Below, in pieces: positions 25,505-36,879 of a stretch of 64,000 bases of DNA (its first letter is position 1; each line of letters starts with the position of its first letter). Below the pieces are notes generated by a model that saw only the letters and a program-made list of their open reading frames with translations, was not told where the DNA came from and ran no database searches. This DNA is from Piscicola geometra (taxonomy: Eukaryota; Annelida; Clitellata; Hirudinida; Piscicolidae): NCBI GenBank assembly GCA_943735955.1, contig OX030967.1, positions 186,001 through 250,000 of the forward strand. The letters are read 5' to 3'. A program made the translations under genes and the position numbers.

Positions 25505-25978
25505 CTGGAGAGATGCGAGCTTAGTGATTCAAATATTTGTAAACTTCGAAAAAATGACAGACTTTACATCTTGTTGCATTGTCCGAACTAAAAAGAAATT
25601 TTTTTCACTTCCAAAACTGCAATTCTAAAAAAAGATTCTACTCGCTAGACTTCTCACTTTTTTCTTCTGCTTTGAAAGAGAGTCTTTTTTTTTCAGACAG
25701 CACTAAATTTTTCATGAAAAATAAAATGATTAAATTATTGAAATTCATCGATCAAACAAATAGAACTTCTTTGAAATTTTAATTACGATTACTATACATG
25801 TTATTAACAACTATTTGTTTATGAAATACAACATTTACGTAATGAACTAAATATTTTTGTGCTTTCCGGTCTCATATTGACGGCAAAAGTGCTTCGACCT
25901 CTTTTTGATCCATGGTTTATGGGTTTTACTCCCAGTCAGCATCTTCAAATGTCTGATCAAATTCTTCTGCCTGGGTTT

Positions 25979-26158
25979 TTCATATCCAGACTGTCATAAA
26001 TACCCTGATGGTGCCATGTTGAAACAGATTATGAAGACCTCGAGCTCTTAAAGCTGTTTCATCAGAAGAACCATTGGAATCGCAAGGAAACGAGTTCCAC
26101 TTCGTAATGTTCAACACAGAGAACATTTCAGATGCTCTGGTCAGCCATTTGTAGAACA
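25979..26158 (-). pseudogene. coding-like fragment of unknown origin
   Basis: The minus strand is open for about 58 codons, including TRASEMFSVLNITKWNSFPC and SDETALRARGLHNLFQHGTI, then stops. A second frame just downstream reads AEEFDQTFEDADWE. A frameshift between them would join the pieces, so this looks like a decayed transposon gene or retrocopy rather than an exon. No splice boundaries were seen. Confidence 0.35.
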
Positions 26159-26279
26159 AAGAGGTTTAATACTACCGCGAAATACCAATACATTCATACA
26201 CTTCTAAATAATTGTTTTTTCAAATGTACGAAATTATAGATATTTTTCAACTAATAATAATAATAATAATAACGACGAG

Positions 26280-26412
26280 CATTATTATAGTGGCGTATTT
26301 TCATTTGCGCCTTTGGGTTACTAGGGCATTGGTTGCACTTGAATCTAGGACCTTTCATTATTGGTCAAGCCGAGAGTCGTTACCAACTCAGCTACATGTT
26401 TACCCAATTACC
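26280..26412 (-). mobile_element. SINE-2 copy 1 (tRNA-derived)
   Basis: On the minus strand there is a box A-like GTAGCTGAGTTGG and a box B-like GGTCCTAGATTCAAGTGC, then a body containing AAATACGCCACTATAATAAT. A second, more diverged copy is at 44845-44962. The 26413-26847 stretch beyond is AT-rich without features. Confidence 0.6.
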
Positions 26413-26847
26413 AGAAACTCTAAATCGATAATTATTGCAATAATTTTTTGATACACTTTTTTTTATAAAACACAATTTAATAGTTTAATATAGACCTTTT
26501 GAAAAAGTAAATAAAATCTTTGATGAAATAAATCTGAAGTTAAGTGAAAAAGAATAATTTTAGTTAATTCCCGTTAATATGCTGTGAAATCTAATTTGAT
26601 AATAATTTTTTTTAAAGTTAGGATTGTATTTGTCATTTTTGGAAAAAAAATATTATGACAATGTTATTTAAACTCAGTCACGAGAATAGTTAATGTTCGC
26701 CACAATTACCACCATAGACATTCTCGTTTTTAAATTTATGTACGAACTAAGGGTCCAAAATAAATTATTTTTCAGAAAAATGATAGTGTACGAGAATTAA
26801 GGTTGTAAAAAATATTGGGTATTTTACGGTATATGTTTTATTTGAGG

Positions 26848-27253
26848 CAGTGCTTTAATCTAAGTTAATGTTCGATTAAGCGTTAATAGACTAACGCCGT
26901 TAAAAAGCTCATTAAATTAAACAGGTTAAAGCAATTAGCCACATTTATCAGAATAAAACTTTTATTTAAAGTTAATTTATTGTTTTGCGCTACAGAAAAC
27001 AATTAAATACATTTATTTTTAAAAAAATTCTTAGATTTTAAAATTTTATTACATCATAAAAAAAGTATTTCTTGAAGATTTGGTGTAAAATATGTAAAAA
27101 TGTTCAATAGTGTTACCTGCAATATTTCATCTCACACAAAAATCATCCACTTCAGAAGATGATCCAGCTCATGTTATTTGTTTTAATATAAAAAATTTTG
27201 AGAACTGGAACAGAGAAATCTTAATCAGAATATCCCATGGTTAAGAGTTTTTT
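26848..27253. mobile_element. truncated hAT-type MITE related to the 20166 element
   Basis: It begins CAGTGCTTTAATCTAAGTTA with the same subterminal CGATTAAGCGTTAAT motifs. It parallels the left two thirds of 20166-21100, including CAGAAGATGATCCAGCT. It stops where LINE-A copy 2 starts, and no right end was found beyond that LINE. Confidence 0.7.
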
Positions 27254-27923
27254 TTTCATCATCTTTATCCATCATGGCTTGACAGACGCAAGCCATATTT
27301 TATAAATACAAATAAATAGAAGGTGAACAAAAACCAAAACAAAATCGAAAAGCGAAACAGATTGAAATTTAAAGATGAAAAACAATATAACATTTAAAAT
27401 AAATCATAACTAAAATATAATTATTATATTCTAATGCAAATGGTAGTGGATTAAAATCAGACAACTCGACCAAGGATATGGTGGATATGATAATAAATAA
27501 ATAAATAAGTAATACAAATCAGAAATGATAATATAAATAGAAACTATAGAATGAGATTTTTAGGAAGACGAGGGAAGAATGTTTTGCTTTCAAAGAGAGG
27601 GTAGAATTTTGTGAAAAACGTGGTCAGAACAGTGTTGTTCCAGTTAACTGTAACTGTAACTGAAATGGTAAATTAACTGAAAAATATGATTCAGTTAACT
27701 AAAACTTTAACTGTAACTGTAATTCAAAACATAACTGTAACTGAAATAGAAACTGAAAAATAAAAATACTAACTGAATAGTAACTAAAAAATATCTACTT
27801 AAAAAATGGGAAGCGCTACAAGATAAAACATTGGCGGATGCACGTTTTTGAGCAATAATATGATTAATTTATTTTATTCTTCGAGTCCAATTATATTAAT
27901 TTAGTGTTTTACATAGTTACTTT

Positions 27924-28242
27924 GGATCATATCCGCCAAAGCGGTGCAGACGGTGATTGGACCACACTAACTGCCACTCTTCCATAGCGTAGAGGAAACA
28001 TGCTAATATATATAGTTGTGAAATAAACACACAGAACTGAAACTAAATATATAAAGCAATATTCAAAAATAAAACACAAAACAAAAAACATACAGATTAT
28101 ACATTAACATGGCAATATTCCAAAATAAGATGCATACCATACAGCTTACAAAACATACAGTATATCTAGGAATTTTCCAAAACAACATAAAGAATATACA
28201 TAAAGTATATTTAGCAATATTCCAAAAGACATAGTAGTAGTA

Positions 28243-28327
<85 letters not shown>

Positions 28328-28328
28328 C

Positions 28329-28390
<62 letters not shown>

Positions 28391-28568
28391 GAGTAGTAGT
28401 AATAATAGTAATAGTAGTGGTATTAGTAGTAGTAGTGGTAGTACTAGTAGTATAGACACAGAATATACACAGTTGTGCGAATGTGTTCCAACATTTGCCC
28501 TTATTGGCCAGCATTGTAAATGGAGGCGGAGCTAGTTAAATTCTGCACCGCTTTGGCGGATATGATCC
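27924..28568. mobile_element. MITE nested in the hAT element, TSD GTTACTTT
   Basis: The perfect 27-bp inverted ends start GGATCATATCCGCCAAAGCG. The 8-bp direct repeat GTTACTTT flanks them (27916-27923 and 28569-28576). The interior holds repeated CAATATTCCAAAA/CATACAG phrases and a (TAG)n tract at 28232-28452, and no protein. The 8-bp duplication suggests a hAT-like non-autonomous element. Confidence 0.9.
28232..28452. repeat. (TAG)n microsatellite inside the nested MITE
   Basis: About 220 bp of TAG triplets with a few substitutions toward the right end. The poly-Leu and poly-Thr frames on the minus strand are artefacts. Confidence 0.97.
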
Positions 28569-28903
28569 GTTACTTTTTTTGACCAGTTGAATTAATCAAA
28601 TTTTTATGAAATGTTTAAAGTTAATAGTGGCAGAAAACAAGAGAATGCTGTATGGGCCTATTCTGTATGGGCCTATTTTATTTAGGAAGCTTCATGCGAC
28701 AAAAGCGAATGTCAGGTTTCGGAAGAGGATGATAATGATAAGGAAAAAGTTACCAGATAACACACTGTAGTTGATAATTATTTACGTATTTACATTTTTT
28801 AAAATTATTTTTCAAGTTATGAGCATAATTTATAAGCCATTTAAATAATTTCAATTAAACAATCGTAAATATATGTAATTTCTATCATTTAGGTTCAGAG
28901 AAA

Positions 28904-29286
28904 ATGATTTCTTTGACAAAAGATTATAAGAACAATGTAAAAGATCGAATTCGTAAAGATCTTCAAACTGGACATCGCGTTGTCATTAGCATGGATTGCT
29001 GGTCTAAGAAGGGTCTTACACTTTTATGTCTCGGGATCTCAGCATCCTTTTATAATCCATCAATGCGTCGTGAAATTCATTTCCTGCTAAATGTTCATTC
29101 TGTGTCTCACCCACATACAGGAAAATTTTTAGTGCTTAAATTATTGAGTACCCTAGATTAGTAGCTTCTTTTGCGCAAGACATTGTTTCAGCTCCCGCTT
29201 CGCAAGCGTATGTGGAAAGGGTGTTTTATGTGTGCGGAGACCTAACTGCAGGGGAAAATATCTCCTCAGCAAAAATCTGGAATTGA
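28904..29286 (+). pseudogene. hAT transposase remnant
   Basis: The first block resembles the RNase H-like core start of hAT transposases (VVISMDCWSKKGLTLLCLGI followed by SASFY). About 60 codons later comes HPHTGKF. After a stop near 29161, another stretch in frame gives APASQAYVERVFYVCGDLTA, the C-terminal dimerisation motif (PASSA...ERVFS). Most of the protein between these blocks is missing, so it is inactive. Orientation matches the host element. Confidence 0.8.
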
Positions 29287-30399
29287 AGACATTTATGATA
29301 ATGAACAGCATATATTATGAATAATATATTTATATATCTTTTAAATAATTTGACTTTTAAACATTAATTTGGGCTGTATTATAAATAAAAATTCATTTTT
29401 TTACATCTTGATTAACTGTAACTGTAACTAAAAAAAAATAACTGAAACTGAAATAGTAACTAAAAAATTAAAATTTGCATAACTGTAACTTGAATAGTAA
29501 CTGAAAAATTAAATTTTTCTTAACTGTAACTTGAACTTGAACTGATAAATCCGAACTGGAAAATCACTGGGTCAGAATTAGTGGATATTTAAAATGTGGT
29601 AAATTTAGAAGTGATAGATGGGTAGTGAGAGGGAAGATGATTAAGTCTAATTAGTTTATTAATAAAGGACTAAAGTTGCTTAATTTGTTGCTGATTAGCA
29701 AAACAAGACCATGAAGGAGCTGCATATATAGGGTGAGAGATGATGAGGGACTCAGTGATGTCAAAGAGTTTGGCTCCAAAGAGTCCATGGGAACGGATTG
29801 TTTTGATGGCATGAAAAGTTTGAAAGCATTACTGGATAATGTGATCTATGTGTGGTGAAATGTTGAGAGTGTCGGTGAATTTGATACCTAAGATAGTGAG
29901 TTTGTTGGTACGTTGAATGGATGGATGTATGACTGGTTGTGTGATGTGTTTATGACTATTGTGGACTATGAGTTCGAATGATTTTTTAAAGTTAAGTGAA
30001 AGATTACTGAGCTTGGCCTACTTAGAAAGGGAGTCAAGCTCTAATTGGATGGTATGAGTGTAAGATGATGAAATAATGAGATAAGTATCATCAGAAAATT
30101 TTAATATTTTACTAGATAGGTGATATGGTTGAAGTGAAGAGGCGTTGATTATAAAGGTAGATGGACCAAGAACTGAACCTTGGACCACGCTAGAGTTAAT
30201 GGGAAGGATACTCGAAAGTTGATTTAAATAAATGGTGGAATGTGATCGGTTGCTAGGGAAGGAAATGAGAAAGTTGTATATGTTGTCACCAAGAGGAAGA
30301 AGTTCCTCTCAACTCATCAATTTCGGATAGGTTGCAAGACCCTTTGCAAATTGCAAATTGCAAAGGGTTTGAACCCCCTCAGCCCCCTGGTTGCGCCAC

Positions 30400-30487
30400 T
30401 GAATAATAATAATAACAATAATGCCTATTTATAATGCATCGAGGCACGCAACTGAGGCATTCAGGAATTCGAACCGGCGACCTTTAA
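30400..30487 (-). mobile_element. SINE-like body, box B part of a split copy
   Basis: The minus strand reads TTAAAGGTCGCCGGTTCGAA with box B GGTTCGAATTCC. The matching box A part lies at 32145-32193, on the other side of the inserted MITE. Joined at the insertion point, the two give a tRNA-like head close to SINE-1. Confidence 0.7.
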
Positions 30488-32144
30488 CCCTGTGAACATT
30501 CTATATGGGACCTATATGGGTCCCATATGGGCAACTATATGGGCCCCATATGGGCAGCCCATATGGGACCCATGTCAAAATGCTACACCGATTTACGTGG
30601 GTCCCATATGGGCTATATGGGCAACTATATGGGCCCTATATGGGCAGCCCATATAGGACCCATGTCAAAATGCTACACCAAATTAAGTGGGTCCCATATG
30701 GGCTATATGGGCAACACATGATTGATTGATAAATTATTTATTTTTATAAAAAGCAATTAAAATATTTCTGCCAAACATAAATTTAAAGATGTAAGAAAAA
30801 TAGTCCAAATATAAAAAATGTAATTAATCGGATTCTTCAAGATTATATTTTTTTGAATTTTGCTTGGTTTGCTTTTCTAATTTGGACACGTGTACTTTGA
30901 TTTCTCTTCTGTATGTTTGAGTTGAGTTGGTTTTGACAGAATCTGTTGCGAATAATTTATTGATGAATTATATACCATGGTTTCATTTGTTCTGGAAAAG
31001 GGAAGGGCAACCGGCTTTTATTTGTCATTACATATATTAATAAAAATGGCTGGTATCTTATATAGATATTGAATACATTGATTACAACTTGTGGGGTTTC
31101 GAAAAGTTTGTTGAACTATTGAATAATTATTTGCATAACTTTAAATTTTTAAATCTTAATATTTAATAATGAGAATTTTTTTAACAACTTTAATAAAAAA
31201 CCAAAATGACTTTTATAGACAAATACTTTTTAAATAATTACAACAGGAGATAACATTTCTAAAATAAAAGAGATAATAAATTCAAATGACTAAAATAAAA
31301 AATTAAAAAATATTTTACAAAAACCATGGCCATATGTTACACTAATTCAAAGTCCATTGAGCCCATATAGGACCCACATAGGCTTTCCATGAAAACACTT
31401 CAACTTTTTTCATTATTCAAAGCCCATTTAGCCCATATAGGACCCATATAGGACCCACATAGGCTTTCCATGAAAACACTACAACTTTTTTTTATTATTC
31501 AAAGCCCATTTAGCCCATATAGGACCCATATAGGACCCACATAGGCTTTCCTTGAAAACACTTAAACTTTTTTTATTATTCAAAAACCATTTAGCCCATA
31601 TAGGACCCATATAGGACCCACATAGGCTTTCCATGAAAACACTACAACTTTTTTCATTATTCAAAGCCCATTTAGCCCATATAGGACCCATATAGGACCC
31701 ACATAGGCTTTCCTTGAAAACACTTAAACTTTTTTTATTATTCAAAACCCATTTAGCCCATATAGGACCCATATAGGACCCACATAGGCTTTCCTTAAAA
31801 CACTCAGAATTATTATTTTTTTTAAAGCCCATTTAGCCCATATAGGACCCATATAGGACCCACATAGGCTTTCCATAAAAACACATCAACTTTTATTATT
31901 ATTCAAAGCTCATTTAGCCCATTTAGGACCCATATACTTCTCAAATAGGTTTTTCTTTAAAAACACGTTAAATTTTATTCTTTTTTAAAGCCCATTTAGC
32001 CCATATAGGACCCATATAGGGCCCATATAGATAATCTCTAGCCCACGAAGCCCATATAGGACCCATATAGGACCCATATTGATTACCCTTAGCCCATTTA
32101 GCCCATATGGGACCCATATAGGCCCATATAGAATGTTCACAGGG
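30488..32144. mobile_element. palindromic MITE with TTAA/CCC-type end
   Basis: The inverted ends start CCCTGTGAACATTCTATATG on both sides. TTAA precedes the left end (30484-30487); the right flank has AA only. The left arm (30500-30720) and right arm (31350-32130) consist of ATATGGG/CCCATAT units, including the palindrome CCCATATGGG. In the right arm a unit of roughly 90-110 bp, with CCCATTTAGCCCATATAGGA and CTTTCC.TGAAAACACT, is repeated about seven times. The element splits a tRNA-like SINE. CCC ends and TTAA fit piggyBac-like MITEs, with the right TTAA damaged. No transposase is present. Confidence 0.75.
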
Positions 32145-32193
32145 AAGTTGTAAGTCCAACGACTTACCATCTGAGCCAAATCGCACGTAACCA
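32145..32193 (-). mobile_element. SINE-like head, box A part of the split copy
   Basis: The minus strand reads GATTTGGCTCAGATGGTAAG followed by TCGTTGGACTTACAACTT. This matches the SINE-1 head (GGCTTAGATGGTAAACGTTG and GACTTGCAACTT). The continuation is at 30400-30487. Confidence 0.7.
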
Positions 32194-32261
32194 AGAAGAA
32201 AAGCTTTGTTGAACAAATCTTTGGATTCGTCATGCTGATCGCAAAAAACGAAAACTTTTGG

Positions 32262-33322
32262 TGAATTTTAGTTTAGTTTAGGCCCTAAACTCCCTAAACT
32301 TTAGGGAGTTGAACCACGCAGATCTTTTGACCTCTATAATGGTTATAAAAAATAAAAAAATAAAAACAATAATAATAAAAAAACACATATATCTAATAAT
32401 AATTATTATATAAAAATATATATATATATTTATGTTTATGTATATAAATTATTTTTTACTATTATGTCATAGTCGCACTTATAGTTGTACATCATGGGAT
32501 GGTTTTCCCAGTATTTATCTAATTTTATTTTAAATTTTTCTGTATTTTCAGCTTTTACGATCTCATCAGGCAAGCTATTCCAAACTGTTACCACTCTATG
32601 TGTATAAAAAAAATTTCTTGTATTCTTTTGGCTGTTTTTTTGATAATTTTAGTTAATTTCCTCTTGATTGCCTTGTATAAAGTGTGAAAATATCTTCCGT
32701 TATTTTACTATCATATTTATAATTGAGTATTTTATAGGTTTCGATCATGTTCCCTCGAAGTCTTCGGTATTTTAATGTTGGTAACTTAATTACTTTAAGT
32801 CTATCGTTGTAAGTCATGTCTTTTAGATAAGGTAGCATTTTTGTAGCCCTTCTTTGTACATTTTCTATGCAATCAATTTGATTTTTCAATGAAGAACTCC
32901 ATACACTGCTAAGGTATTCTAGATGGTGCCTAACTATACCTTTAAATTATAATCTAAATGTTTTTGTATCAATAAATTTAAACGTTCTTCTTATTAGTCC
33001 TAATAATTAGTTAGCTTTATTTACTTGTTTTTGTATGTGAATATGGAATTTTAAATTCTTGTCTATAATTACACCAAGGTCTTTTTCATACTCTATACTT
33101 TCTAAAACTACCTGACTTCCTTCATAATCCTGCATAGAATAAACTCTTTCTTCCTTTTTATTTCTGTATATCTGCAATAGTTTACATTTGTGTGGATGAA
33201 GTCTCAGGTCCCATTGCAGACTCCATTCCACTACTTTGTTTATATCTTCTTGTAGCCTTGTTTGGTCCTCTTATTCATTGATTTGTTGATATATTTTACA
33301 ATCATCAGCGCACATAAATATA
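32262..33322 (-). mobile_element. LINE-B copy 1, 5'-truncated
   Basis: The reverse complement of the 3' half of LINE-B at 57.8-60.3 kb. Fragments include EWSLQWDLRLHPHKCKLLQI (palm, after the catalytic box) and the thumb motifs QRRATKMLPYLKDMTYNDRL and YRRLRGNMIETYKILN. The 3' end carries (TAAAC)n on the minus strand. Stops break the frame near 32,950-33,010, and truncation at ~33322 falls just at the catalytic box. The 33323-33645 stretch beyond is AT-rich, nothing recognised. Confidence 0.88.
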
Positions 33323-33659
33323 TTTTGTAAAGAAAATAAATTTCGTGGCTAATTGAACCGCGAACAAGGACTTAAGAAACTGAGTTCTAGCTCATCTAAA
33401 ATTTCACAACAAGGGAAACAGACAAAAAGCCTCTTGGTGAAAAAGTATTCTTGTTTATATTTTAGTATAAATAAAACGGACTACTTTTTTTAGATTCGTT
33501 ACACAATTTGTAGATAAATAAAACGGACTATTTTTAAAAATTACATAATTAAAACGAACTATAAATTATTTTAACATTTTTGTCATATTTAATTAATCAT
33601 TAAATACAATACGAATGATTTAACACAAGATAAGTTTTATTGATTGATTGTGATGGTTC

Positions 33660-33835
33660 TAGGATAAAAAGTCTTCCGGATAAAAAGTCCTCGGATAAAA
33701 AGTCCTCGGATAAAAAGTCCTCCGGATAAAAAGTCCTCCGGATAAAAAGTCCTCCGGATAAAAAGCCCTCCGGATAAAAAGTCCTCCGGATAAAAAGTCC
33801 TCCGGATTAAAATTTCCGGATAAAAAGTTTTCAGG
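33660..33835. repeat. 16-bp tandem repeat in the left inverted terminus
   Basis: About 11 units of GGATAAAAAGTCCTCC, some with 1-2 bp missing. It mirrors 38140-38315. Confidence 0.93.
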
Positions 33836-34436
33836 ATTAAAATCTTTAAAAAATTTCTTTTCAAGGAAAAATACGTGATTAATACGTGATCTTTGAAACT
33901 TTAAGAATAAAATTTAATACTTTTATCTAATGTTTGCTATATTTTTTTCGCTCAATCTCGAAATAGCATTTGAATAAATTTGACTTGGCTGTTGTTGTTT
34001 TGTCACTTTAACTATAAAATTGTTTGCTGGTTCTTGATCGTGATTATAAAAAGTCTTCAATGAAATAATCTTTAAAAAAGAATACGTGATCCTTAAAACT
34101 AAAAGATTAAAATTTAAAACTTTGATCCAATGTTTGCTCTATTTTTTTCTTTTAATCTGGAAATAGGATTTGAATAAATTAGACTTGGTTGTTGTTGATT
34201 CCTCACTTTAATCATTAAGTTTTCTGCTGGTTCTTGATGAGTATTGAATATTAAATAAAATAAAACACATGGTTATTATTTTATTTAGAAAATATTTAAA
34301 AAAACAACCAACTTTAAAAAATAATTTAATCACCCTTCACCTCACCCACATCACCATGATAATCATTGCCACAGAATCATTGTCTTTACCAATACAGCAT
34401 CTTCAGCATCACAACATTATATATGATGGTCAATCA

Positions 34437-36330
34437 ATCAATCAATCACTAATAATTTGTATAGCGCCCTTTACTAAGTGAACAAAAGCGCTCAGCCATC
34501 ACGTCCCAAACAAGTACGTCTTCAGGCCTCGACGGAAAGTTATGAGTGACTTAGTTGAAGTTAAAGAAGAAGGTAAAGAATTCCATAAAAGAGGACCACA
34601 GTAAGAAAAAGAACGTTTAGCAAAAGAGTGTTTAACTGGAAAACGAAAAGAACGATTAAAGGTGGATGATCTTAGACCAGATTTAGGGGGTTGTTTAATT
34701 AGATTTTTAAGATAGATTGTAGCATTACAGTTATGAATTTTAAACATATTTAGGCATATTTTAAAAGTCACTCTAGATCTCAAAGGTAGCCAATGTAACA
34801 AACGAAGATAAGGAGAAATGTGAGAAAACTTAGGAGCACGAGCAACAAGACGAGCAGCACAATTGAAGGTTTTATTTAGAGGAGCCAAAGTAGTATTAGG
34901 GAGACCATAGTAAAGAGAGTTGCAATAATCAATCCTGGACAGAACTAGAGAAGATACAAGAAGTTGTAGGGTAGGATCATCGAGAAAAGGAAGAAGCTGT
35001 TTAATACGACGAATGTGGAAGTAGCAAGATTTAGAGACAGATAGAATTTGAGGAGCTAAAGACAAGTTAGAATAAAAAATAAAACCAAGGCTACGAATAG
35101 AAGATGAAGGGTTTAGAGAGAGTGAAGAGGGAGGAGGCAAAACTAAAGAAGGAAGAGATAGTAAAGACTTTGATTTTTTATTGAAATATATGAGTTCAAA
35201 TTTGTCCGGATTAAGTTTGAGAAACATAGAAGAAGCCCAAGAGATTATAGATTGAAGACAGAGAGTTATTTTATCAACAGTAAGGTCAAGAGAAGAGTCA
35301 GTAAAAGATGTATAAATATAGGAGTCGTCAGCATAAATTTGACTGTTTAGAGAAGATGACGAAATAATATTAGGTAGTTCCGAGGTATAAAGAATAAAAA
35401 GTAAGGGACCAAGAATTGAGCCCTGTGGAACACCATAAGATAAAGAAACAGAAGAAGAACGAGAAGATTCTATTGATACATAGGAAGTTCGCTCAGAAAG
35501 GTAGGATTTAAGCCAGATAAGAGAGGAACCAGAAATATTAAAGGAAGAGTCTAAAACATTTAATAAAAGCGTATGGTCGACAGTGTCAAAAGCAGCTGAA
35601 AAGTCAAGGCATAAAAGAAGAGAAGAGGCATTAGAATCAGAAGTTAAAATAAGGTCATTATAGAGTTTAAGTAAAGCAGTTTCAGTGGAGTGGCCAATTC
35701 TGAAACCAGATTGAGAGGAAGGAAGAAGTGAGTTTTTTTCTAGATAGAAGGTTAATTGTTGAGAAATAACTTTTTCAAGGACCTTAGAAAGAAAGGAAAT
35801 GTTAGAAACAGGTCTATAACTGGATAAGGATGCAGGATCAAGAGAAGGCTTCTTAATTGTAGGAATAATAAATGAAGATTTGAGGGCAGACGGAAATTTA
35901 GATGTAGACAAAGATAAGTTAACCAAATCCAGAACAATAGGATAGAATAAAAAAGAGAGTTCTTTAAAAAGGGTTGTAGGAATAAGATCTAGAGAACAAG
36001 AAGTGGGAGACATAGAATTAATTATATTTGTAAGATGGTCCAATGTGACAGGAGAAAAGGATGATAATGATTCAGAAGTGAACTTAGTAAAAGATGGTGT
36101 AGGCCTATTATAAGACGAAGATCTAATATTAGATATTTTATTAGTAAGAAATTCAAGATAGTCATCAGGAGAGAAAGATGGAGGAGGAGAGTTTTTATGT
36201 AAAAGTTTAGATAAAGAAGACCACCTATTTTTAGAATTGGAGGAAGAGATAATAGAATTTCTTAAAAACGAAGAGTGTTTATTAAAAAGGAGAGTACGAT
36301 AAGAAGAGAAACAATTTTATAAGAAGAGAA
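34437..36330 (-). mobile_element. CR1-type LINE with a near-intact reverse transcriptase
   Basis: 5'-truncated at ~36320. The 3' end on the minus strand is AAAGGGCGCTATACAAATTA followed by (TGAT)n-like repeats, the usual CR1 style of 3' end. Its RT frame is open throughout. It lies wholly inside the 4.67-kb transposon, so it inserted there later. A 3' fragment of the same family is at 53346-53402. Confidence 0.9.
34499..36318 (-). CDS. CR1-type reverse transcriptase, ~600 codons, no stops
   Basis: Reverse transcriptase domain of a non-LTR retrotransposon, which copies its own RNA at a nicked target. All main blocks are present in order from the N-terminus: SSYRPVSNISFLSKVLEKVI, SQSGFRIGHSTETALL, LCLDFSAAFDTVDHTLLLNV, GVPQGSILGPLLFILYTSEL and IYADDSYIY (catalytic YADD). 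Then come the thumb and C-terminal motifs RIDYCNSLYYGLPNT and RLLHWLPLRSRVTFKI. The frame runs open upstream of the TTG at 36043 to the truncation at ~36318. The endonuclease domain is missing, so the copy cannot move alone. An uninterrupted frame implies a recent insertion. Confidence 0.88.
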
Positions 36331-36879
36331 ACAATGGTGTTGTCATTATCTTCAAGGCACTGACCAGGGAGGACAAAAAAAGCAGACAAAGGAAAGATAG
36401 TAGAACAATATAGTGGAGTGGATAAGGTTTGAGCTCAAGGGCTGTTTGAGACTATCAGAAAATCAAAAGGAATGGAGGAAACTGGTTTGAGGTCTTACTG
36501 TGGTGCCCCAATAGTGTTTAAGAACATAGCCTATAGTCTGACTGACTGATTTATTCAAAATTTTATAAATGTAATATATTATTTTTATAAAATAATAAAA
36601 TAAATACTATATATTATTCAACTAAAAATATTATTATTATAGTTTTATAAATTAATAATATAAATACTAAAAGCTTCAAAATATTATTAACCATAATAAA
36701 ATGAGTTAAAATAGTCTATTCTAGATGTAGCAAAAACAGAAACTGAAGCACCCAATGTTGTTCAAGACTCCAGCTTATAGTCCTATAGACTGACTGACTG
36801 AATGACTGATTTAACCAAAATAATAATAAAAATTCACTATTTTAATAAATTAATTAAATAACTATTTCAATTAATTTCA

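Larger units (their letters stand above)
27630..29569 (+). mobile_element. hAT transposon, 1.94 kb, TSD GGTCAGAA
   Basis: GGTCAGAA lies at both 27622-27629 and 29570-29577. The ends CAGTGTTGTTCCAGTTA and, inverted, CAGTGATTTTCCAGTTC are terminal inverted repeats. Subterminal arrays of TAACTGTAACTG lie on both sides. The interior carries a transposase remnant (28904-29286) and a second inserted element (27924-28568). All superfamily hallmarks of hAT are present. Confidence 0.92.
27254..30304 (-). mobile_element. LINE-A copy 2, split by a hAT insertion
   Basis: The reverse complement of LINE-A. The 3' tail lies at 27265-27300 (ATGGCTTGACAGACGCAAGC) and the RT region at 29590-30304, with many substitutions and stops. 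It is interrupted at 27622-29577 by a hAT element with a perfect 8-bp duplication. Both copies are 5'-truncated at similar points. Confidence 0.85.
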
